Below the pieces are notes generated by a model. The model had not been told where the DNA came from and ran no database searches. It saw nothing but the letters and a program-made list of their open reading frames with translations. DNA of 16,992 bases from Phoronis ovalis (Eukaryota; Phoronida; Phoronidae). The first letter of the stretch is position 1; each line of letters starts with the position of its first letter. The stretch covers positions 1 through 16,992 of the forward strand of contig JAOXYB010022169.1 of NCBI GenBank assembly GCA_028565635.1, in the 5' to 3' direction. Below are positions 1 to 10,300 of the stretch, one piece after another. The translations under genes and the position numbers were made by a program.

Positions 1-258
1 ATCTTAAACGCTATACGTTTGGGGTTAGTGAGATAACTTTTGAGATGATCCCTAAGACTAGTAGTTTCCTTGTTGTCTGTACACGATTGTGTAGAGTTGG
101 CAGATGTCCTATTATGTTTGCTACCACCTATTGGAATATTGTAATATCTCATGGTATCTTGTTGACTTGTTGCAGAATATTCTGAATGCATATAATAAAT
201 ACTAGTTTTGTTAAAACAGAAGTTTTAGTGTATATACCTAGTGTATATTGTGTTTCAG

Positions 259-331
259 GTTAGAAGCTCCACGATATAAAACTATCCCACCCACTGATGG
301 CAACATACAACAACTCATCATGAAACCTGCT
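259..331 (+). CDS. FARSB: FARSB window exon 1
   Basis: The acceptor is TTTCAG and the donor GTAAGT. The first base completes a codon begun in the upstream exon; 24 codons follow (LEAPRYK...KPA). This is the stretch just before the B3/B4 editing domain. The 258 bases before it are intron, and no further exon is visible there. Confidence 0.9.
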
Positions 332-3300
332 GTAAGTATATCATATATAAAAATTATTGTAACTATTGTTGCTGTTTAAATGTATTCTGAACATTAATGA
401 TTGAGGCCATAGTGTGCAATCATTTGATAAGATACAATTATACACATGACAATGTAATTATATTATTGTTATGTTAGAAACTTTAGCTACTACAGAGTTA
501 TCTTGAACAACTTCTCTGTGTTTGTGTTGTAGACTGGACAAGTTCGTCCCCATGCTGTAGCAGCTGTACTTAGAAATATAACTTTTACACAAGAGAGATA
601 TGACAGCTTTATCGATCTACAGGACAAGTTACACCATAATCTATGCAGGTATATACATTTGTTATAGGGTGCTGCAGTATATCCTCTTCGTTATGTAGTT
701 TCATTTTCATATCTGCAGTGAGAAATTTTTTACTATTGCGAAGTGGATGGAGGAACACTAAAAAATGCTTCTTCAGAACCAGAAGCTCAATGTTTGGATA
801 AATATTATATGTTTTCTTTTAATTGTTTTTTATGATTTCAAACATCACAAAGATCCAGTTAGCATAAAGGATTTTTTATGAAAAGTGTTGAATGTTTTTC
901 TAGGAAACGCTCCCTAGTAGCTATAGGAACCCATGATTTGGACACAATACAGGGTCCTTTTATTTATGATGCTAAAAAGCCAACAGACATTAAGTTCAAG
1001 CCGCTTAATCAGGCAAAGGAATATACAGCTGTTGAACAGATGGAAATGTACTCTGTAAGTAATAAACAAGCAATGAATCACAACATCTTATACAGAACAT
1101 TCAATAAAACAACTAGTGGTTAGGAGAACTGATGCCACTTTGTTTATGATTATTTCAGCCTCCAAGTCACTATTTTATAAAAAAAAAATTCATTTTGAGA
1201 ACCTAAATAGATATTAAAATTTTAATTTTTTAGAATTTCTTACATTTGTCAACCTCATGTTTTGTTGGAAGTTCAAACCCTTATTACTATTCGTAAAGAC
1301 ATTCAAAAAAACATAAATGCTAATGCAAGTTTATTGGAATGTGTAAAAGTGCACAAAAACTACAATATTCTTCTTTAAGCACAAGATTTGTCTCAAAGAA
1401 CTATTAAACAATTAGTTTTTAATCTGTTCTTTATATATAGGGAGATAGTCACTTGCGTCACTATTTACCAATCATCCGAGACAAACCTGTTTATCCTATT
1501 ATTTATGACAAAAATGGAGTTGTGTTATCAATGCCACCAATTATAAATGGTAAGTTCCATTGTATGAAAATATTTAAGTTTTGTTGTTTTTCTGTCAATC
1601 AATAGGATGGTCTTACTAGTTATGCTTTACTTGTCTCAATATTTAAATGAAGGGTTTAAGATTGTGATTTGTTTGTCAGATGTAGGCCTTTTGTTAAAGA
1701 AGATCAAATTCATATGCTGTTTTATTTCGTATACCCTATGTAATGTTAACTGTTCATGACAGAAAGAAATGAGAAGTGAAAAGCAAATAGACATAATATT
1801 TTGATTTATTAGTTAGACATTTATCAAATCATCCCTCACAATGTTGTTCCTAGTCTCTAGTGCAAAATGGCTGCGAGACATTGTGAGGGTGGAGATGTTT
1901 TAACCTTCTGCCTGGTGCAATCATCTATGCCTTTAAAATCATTTAAAGAAATTAATTTATTAATTAATGTATATTTTAGGTGATCACTCCAAGATCACAC
2001 TGAATACAAAAAACGTTTTCATTGAATGCACGGCAACTGACCTTCATAAAGCCAAAGTAGTCCTAGATACATTGGTCTGCATGTTCAGCCAATTTTGTGC
2101 AAAACCATTTATGTAAGTGTTAAAATTCTATAATTTAGTCAAGTGTTTGAAAGATTTTGGTGCATATAATGTTAAAGCAGCGTCATGCTCATTTAGTACT
2201 GTTCGTTCATGTACACAGCCTTCATGTATAATCTAAACTGTCATACGGATAACACTGATTTGTGTGCATGATATGCTAAAACAAAGTTTTGTTATCTTCA
2301 GTGTTGAAAGTGCTGAGGTGGTGCAGCCCGACGGAACAAAAGTACTATATCCGGTAAGATAGTTTGAGAGTTTCAAAACTAAAATAAATTATAAGACATT
2401 TATATGGCGACATGTGTCATACATCACAGGTGTTCAATCATTATCATGCGCATATACCGTTTTATAATTATGTATTACTAAAATGTTATATTATACACAT
2501 ACTGTAATTAGTGACAACAGCTAACACAATTTTATAATTAAATTTTACAGATATTTAATAGTATGTGTGCTACTGTAATCAGTTTGAACTGATGAAGGAT
2601 TTTAAATTTTTTAATAGGAACTACCTTACAGATGGACTGAAGTTAGTGTAGATGACATCAATAAAAAAGTTGGAATAAAGTAAGTGTGGTTCATTTAGTA
2701 CAAATATTACAGGTCACTATTTAAGCTCAAACTGTATATGTTTGTCCAATTGATTGAAAATAATAATTTCATGACAAACAGTTTATTCAATACATACAAA
2801 ATTGACAGTTCAATAGTTTCAAAACTTTTTGGTATTAATTTTACATTAACCGTGACAAGTTTTGGGCAGTTTTCCCATTCAAATTGACCAATGCATTGTT
2901 TTGTACTAAGCCTAGTTTTGTTAACATTTTTTGCAGTGAAAGTGCTGAGGCAATTGCCAAACTTCTGACCAAAATGTGTTTAAAATCTGAGGTGATAAAC
3001 AATGGAAAGACAGTTAAAGTTGAAGTACCACCAACCAGAGCTGATATCCTTTGATTGACTCTTCTTTGTTCAGATGTTTTATCATGATCTATAACAATAA
3101 AAATTTATGCCCACAACAAAATAAAAATGTTTTATCAATAATCTGCAAATGTTTCCTGTAGAAAAAAAAACATTTTTATATTTCTTTTTGGTGGAGTAAT
3201 GAAACAATGTGTAATTATTAAGTTTTTGGAGGATAACTGACTTTTTCAGGCTTAAGTCAGATGAAATTTTTGTAATCATACAAGCGTCATTTTGATTTTC

Positions 3301-6300
3301 TGTTGTCTGCTGAATGTGATCCTTAACTGATTCCACATGTCATGCATGCTTGTGATATTATTGAAGATGTGGCAATAGCATATGGATACAACAATATTGT
3401 TCAGACCATTCCTAATACAAACTGTATAGCAAAGCAGGTAAAAAGTTATTTAAATTTAGTTTTACAGAAACATCTCCTTGCAATATTTTAATAACAGAAA
3501 TTGAAGATATGGCCCAGTCTATCACATATGTCTGTAGGCATATGCTGTTATGTACTGTTTATGTTCAATAATGGAATACTTAAAAAAATATGTAAAATAT
3601 TCTGTTTTTGTATGTTTTTAAAACATGCTTACTGTAATAAAACATTATTTATGTAAATTGTATTTGTAGTTTCCTGTCAACAAACTTACAGACTTGTTAA
3701 GACTAGAAATTGCTGCTGCAGGCTTTACAGAAGCATTAACTTTTGCACTTGTAAGTAAAATTACTGTTTCACTTCCTTGGCTGTAATAGTCTCTTATAGA
3801 TACCCTTTATTGTGGTAGAAATACTTTCTTTTTAAGGTTGTGATATGCAACAGCAGCAAGTTGTGAATTAAATCTTTGAAAGTGTTTGTTGAATGACGTT
3901 TCTAATAAATACTTTCAGTTTTAAGATTGTCTTTTCAACTGTTTGAAAAATAGCTATAAAAAATTCTCATTTTTACTTGGTTCACGCTAATTGGTACACA
4001 GATCTTAGATAAGTGTTATGATATCACTTTGTTAGTGTTCACGAGAAGACATAGCAGATAAGATGAACAAGAAAATAGAAGATACAGGGGCAGTGCACAT
4101 CTCAAACCCTAAAACATTGGAATTTCAGGTATGTTAGTAAATAGTACTTTTATTTTGCTTAAAAGCCTGGCAGAAAATACCATAACCTAAACGCACAGTT
4201 TAATGATTTTACGTGTCAAATACTAATTCATGGAAAGGCGATGCCTGTGAGAGTATTACATGTATAGCTGTTTAACTACAGTGAGGAGCATGGCTCATTA
4301 TGTCCTTCTGACAAAGTGAATAGCCATATAGTAGTACCCTCTGCAGCATCATTGTATGTCTACTTCCAGGAAGTCGAAATTTGCCTGGACTATTGTAAGG
4401 TGGATTTATAAGTCAGCAGGTGTTATAGGTTTGGTGGATGAAAAAAAAATTGAAAACTCCAATATGTAGAGATTTTTTTTTTCAAAAAGGTAAAAAGTGG
4501 TCAAAATACAGGTAAAGTTTGATTTTAACCTGGATCAATTCCAATATGAGTGACTGATGACCATGTTTGTTCCCAAGACGAGCTGTATTTTGGATCTCTT
4601 TACATTTTGTTAAAAGGTTGTCAAGGGAACTATTCAACTTTTGAAATATTCAACTTTTGAAATATTCAACTTTTGCATTCGTATCTCATCAATTTGACAA
4701 AGGCAGAAAATATAAGCAACCGTTTTTATCAACTAAGTTAAGGTGTTAATCTTACAGCAGGCTTATTCTAGCTTATAATGTATTATCCACACCTGTAGCA
4801 TGTTTATTTTTGGGTAAAATAATGAAATGTCTTTGGTCTTATATGAAAGGAAGGACCATAAAACTTGTTAAAGGGTGTAATGAATGTGAATTGTTGCAAA
4901 AAAAGTTATTTTTGTAGGTTGCCAGAACGACCCTACTTCCTGGAATTCTGAAAACTATTGCCAGCAATCGCAAGATGCCACTACCCATGAAATTGTTCGA
5001 AATATCTGATGTAGTTGTTCAAGACAAAAAAAAAGGTATAATGAACTTTGAATCCCTATATAATTCATTTTCCCTTAAATTTCTGAAAATACTTCTAAAT
5101 TTTCTTGCTAATTAATGAATGAATAATAAGATTTTACAACATGAAACTGGCATATTTGTAATGAGTTGGCTGATCATCAGATAGTTTTAAGAGTTATAAG
5201 ATCATTGTAAAAGATTGTTTTAAATATAAAGTGATGTCAACAGAAAAACAATCAAATAATATCATTGTCATTTTACATTATAATCAGATAATGACGTAAG
5301 CAATAGATTGTAAAATCACAGATCTTAATTATTATTGGTACTTGACATGAAAGCACATAAAAATATTTATGATAATATTTCATTTTAAACTAATTACACA
5401 GTTCATAAAATACAATAAGGTCAACTTTTATTTCTTAGGTACCTTTAAATTTCTAAGCCTATCTCATATGTGCATGACAAAGCAAGGTATACAAAGTTCT
5501 TGCAAACAAGAATCACGACTGACTGGTCTTAAATTATTTTTACAAAGTAATGCGCTAATTATTACAGTTGCTTAGACAACAAATTAACAAAATTTAATAA
5601 ATTTTAAAGCTAATTTACAGCAGCAACATTCTTTGGCTTGACTAGGAATTAAAATATTTATAATTTATCAACAGAAACAGAACTTAAATAAATATTATTC
5701 TAATCAATAATATTGGTTTTCTTTTTGGGAGTGTCTTTATAGTTTATAGCAAATTTTATCAGTTAGGTAAAGTACATTGTAGTAGATACTTTATTGACTT
5801 AAAACAACATTTGTGATCGCAGACATACCTTAGACTGAAATTAAACAGTAAAGTACATTCCTGAACCATCATATTTCCTAGAGTCTTTGATAAGGATTGT
5901 CTTCAGAGTTTGAGAGTTTGTCATTTGGTATGCTGTTTGTCCTTGGTAATTTTTGGCTTGTAATGACAAACCAATGCTTAACAGCCAAGTGATAATGTGC
6001 ATGTTTTCCAATTCATGTGATCGTGCAGCAACTCTGTGTAAACAGTTATTACCATTTCTGTCCCTGCGCTTATGTTTCGCCCTATGATCTTTAAGTAACT
6101 TGGCCAAATCTAAATTTCCATTATCAACTGCAAACATGAATGAGGTTTCTCCATTTTGTGTTCGTGCATTCACATCAGCACCTTTTGCTAGTAACAAACG
6201 AACCATTTCTTCATTGTTGTTTTTAACAGCAAAATGTAGAGCTGTGAATTTAAAATGATCTTTTGCATTTATTTTAATTCCTTGCATTTCTGAGTAATTT

Positions 6301-7290
6301 TCTAGTAGAAATTTGACAGTTTCAGTGTGATTGTTTTCTGCAGCGTAAGGTATGATTAATTGGATATCTAAGTCACAGACATCAGAAACAATGTGCTTGA
6401 AAATTGTCTTAGCAATTTTGCGCTGTTTCTGTTTTAAAGCTGTGCTAAGTATATCTTCCATTATTTCTAGGTTTACATCTTCTGTATAATATTTCAAAAT
6501 TTCTTTCACCAGTTTCTTTTCTCCCCTTTTGATTGCTATGTGTATGGGTGATTCATTCATAGAATTTTTATCTTGTATTTGAGCTGTATTAGTATGCATG
6601 TGAGTTAGAATTTCTCGAACAGTTTCATCATGGCTATTTTCAACTGCACGATGCAGAGCAGTGTTTCTGCTAACATCTTTCTTATAAATGTCTACCTTAT
6701 AATTAACAAGTGCACTAACAGTTTTTGTGTATCCATTCCTTGCAGCACAGTGAAGTAAAGTTTCTCTTGCTCCATTTCTTGCTGTTACTTTTAAGCCTTC
6801 ATTGACCAACTGCATTATTTTGTCACGACATTCTTCATCACTCTCTGACTGGCTTATAGCTTCAAACAGTTTCTGATCATTTTGATTTTTTACAGACTCA
6901 CACCTTTGTAATTGCGACATCTCAGCGCATGTGCTTTGAAATCTCGCTCGTATTATAGGCTTATCTTTATTCAAATGAAAGCTGTTCATGATCTCATCAT
7001 CTATGAAATCTAAATCATCTGTCTCACTATTGCATAAAGGTATTTCACTGTTGAGAATTTCACTGTTGAGATCAGGTTCAACCGTGTAATCTGTGTCTAT
7101 CGTCTTATTGTCGTCATAAATGTATGAACCATTTTGTACAGGGCTATTCAACAGATTTGAAACAAATGTTTCATTTAAAACTTCATTGTTTGTTTCTTGA
7201 AAATTTGCTGACTCGTGTTCTTGTTGTTTATTTTCATTGACTGAATCTGTATTAAAAATTAAAGCTAACTTTCTCTTTATTTGCACGTTG

Positions 7291-7331
<41 letters not shown>

Positions 7332-10300
7332 TGCGTCTTGGTTTTCATCACAACAAATGCAACTATCATCTGTTTCATCTTGCAAGCTTGACTCATCATC
7401 CAGTATCAATTTTGCAGATTGGAAGTTGTACATTGCCCTGCTTGACAACGATATTTCTTTAACATGTCCACAGTCGCTTTCATGAATGGTATTTAGTTCA
7501 GTAATATCTTTTGAACCTTTATTTTCACGCTTACTGTTTTCAATTTGTGAATAACTTTTTAGGCTGAATTTTTCACCTTCCAAACTGTCATAACCACTAC
7601 TGCTTTTTCGTGATTCTGGCGAACCATCCGACGTTATGGGTGCTTTAAATCTTGCATCTAACGCCAACAGTATGTCATCAAGAGATTTTGCCTCCTGCAT
7701 ATTTTGGTGATTAGTGTCATCTTCTTCATCATCCTCTTCATCAGTATAGAAGATGCTTGATTTTTTACGATCCTTTCGCATAAATTCTGGAAACAATGAG
7801 TGTCTCCTTCTATTAAATAAGTCCTGTTTTCTGCTGGGTAGTGTAAATAAGTTTCTGTCTGGTTGATTTGACCTTCTTGGAGATGTAGTCATAGAAACTA
7901 AGGCATTAGGCATGGAGTGTTGCCTAATTTTATCTAGTTTTATTCCATTGTCCAGCAGTAAATCCATCAACAACTCACGTTTAGCATTATTAGCCATCAT
8001 GAAATCGAATGCAAATTTGCCTTCATTGTCTGGTATTGAGTAATTTGTACCGTGATTTAAAAGAAGTTTGACTATATTTTCGCAGTCATGATCGTGAAGT
8101 TTCATTACGTAATGTAGTACAGTTTTGCCATCTTTTTCCTGTATATTAGGGTTTGCACCACAGTCAAGAAGCTTTCGAATTTTTGTCAATTTGTCATAAG
8201 TCATGGGATCCGCAGCACAGTGCAAAGCTGTTTTATGATTTTTATCCTGTACTGTTGCTTTGGCATTTTTATCCAATAACAGATTCATTGTGGATTGCTT
8301 GAAGCTTTTTGAAACTAGTGTCGCTATATGTAGTGGTGTTTCTCCATTGTTATCTTGAGTGTTAAGTTTTATGTGAGCAGTCTTTATAAGAAACTTCACC
8401 ATTTTATAGTCATCTTTTGCCACTGCCAAATGTAACATCGTTGCCCCTCGTTGATTTACTTTACAGTTGATATCTAGTCCATAATTCAAGAAAAGTTTCA
8501 CCATCTGTGTGTCTCCCTGTGCATGGCAAACAGCAGTTTGTATAGCTGTCCATCCTAACAGATTCTCAGTTGTAGCTAAAACAGTGATGTCTTGTTGGTG
8601 TTTCTGTAATATCTCTTTCACACCTTTTACATTTTTGTCATCCACATATGTGACTAGAAAATGCACTGCTTTCTTAATATCTACAAATGTTTTTCCTTTA
8701 GCATGTTCCATGTCTGTTTGTTTAGATGTTTAAGTGTAAGTTTGGAGTTGTGCTAAGGCACTGTTTCAATGTGAATAAGAATACTAATCAATCTCTTGAT
8801 ATATGCAAGCACTGGTTGATATCGGTGACGTTTTTAATTCCTGGTTAACTTCCCTGTTGAAACAAGGTTTAACCATGTACAAGTAGCTGTTACTAAAATT
8901 TGGCCTTGATAATCTTCTAGGAGTGTTACCTCGTGGCTATTGTTGCAAATCGTTTATTGCTCACTTGAAATTCTTGCTCTGCTGTAGGCCTTTTACTACA
9001 TGTAAGAATTATGGCACCTTAGATAAGTATGTCAGTTTATTGCCATCTAAAAGGGTGATTTGGGAGTGTTCAAGTGTTTACTGCATGAAATAAATAAAAC
9101 AGTAGCTATTTCCAAGAAGTCAATAAATAAATTTAACATTGTTGTTCACTAAGGTGTACATTTTGTAAATTGTATTTCCCCCACAGCCGTAACCGTAATG
9201 ACGGGGGCTAATTTTCAAAGAAAAAAAATCTGTAAATTTGAAAAGCAATGGTAATGAATGCCTAAGAGTTTATTTTTTAAACCCCGTAATTTTATGAATC
9301 TTCTATAGTTTAATTTCAAGTTGTTCATCATCTGAATATAATGTACAGCAAGCAGTAAGTACTGGGTGCATAGCCACAAAGAAATTTTGCTTGACGCTTC
9401 AAATTTTGTTATTTTCACTTTCATTTTTTTTTTAATAAATCATGTTTAACAAGCATGACCGCTTAAAAAAATGATTTTTAATTTTTCATATTTGTTTTCT
9501 GTAAATATTTTTAAAAAGTGTGAAAAAAAAACGGTTCCAGCTATCTTTTTGGTATGGCCTTAGCAATATTTTTTTTAATTGTATCTTGTCAGAAGATAGA
9601 ATTAGCATTTGCATACTTTCTGTAACACTTCTGTTTTTCCTTAGCACATACATGTGTTGGGAAGAGGCAATAACAGTTTTACTAACAAGTATCGTGCCAT
9701 ATTAGCACAAATACAAAAATAACAAATGATTAGCTTATCATCTGCTTCAAGGACATATTCAACTTATGAAGTCCTCTGGTAGTGGACGAAATGTCAAAGA
9801 TAAATAAGTATTTGATTATGTCTGATAAACATTTGCATCATGATTTTGCCAACCTAATGAATATTTCTCTGTAGATGTTGGAGCTTCAAATCATCGTCGT
9901 TTATGTGCTGTGTACTACAATAAAGCTCCAGGATTTGAATTAATTCAAGGACTACTTGATCGAACTATGCAGTTAATGCAAGTTCCACCATCCAAAGATT
10001 CTAATGGTTATCATCTGGAAGCCTCTAATGGTAATTTTTTGGCATTACTTATGCTGTGTGATATAATGTTTAATATGTAATTTGTCATGATGGAATGTTT
10101 GCATTTGTTCTTTTTACTATAAATTTGAAATGTCTCATAATTGTTATAGCCTGTATTCAAAAACAGAAAATTTTGTTTTAGATGCAACCTTTTTTCCTGG
10201 AAGGTGTGCAGATGTCATAGTAAGAGGAAGAAAAATTGGTGTCCTTGGGGTTCTTCATCCAGATGTAATAACAAAGTTTGATTTGAATCTACCCTGCTCT

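Noticed and set aside
878-1123. 81-codon open frame on plus
   Set aside because: It is FARSB exon 3 (904-1054) with intron read-through at both ends. Its ATG is intronic.
3082-3336. 84-codon open frame on minus inside the U12 intron
   Set aside because: AT-rich chance frame with no domain or splice support. It ends exactly within the U12 intron only by coincidence.
4362-4374. Palindrome ACTTCCAGGAAGT in a FARSB intron
   Set aside because: A 13-base palindrome of ETS-site type is expected by chance in a window of this size, and it has no promoter context.
5596-5790. Search for a poly-A tail or target-site duplication marking retroposition of the ankyrin gene
   Set aside because: No long T-run on plus or matching flanking repeat was seen, so retroposition is not shown.
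7237-7485. Serine-rich open frame on plus opposite the ankyrin gene
   Set aside because: It is the antisense reading of the GAT repeat and neighbouring codons, with no independent support.
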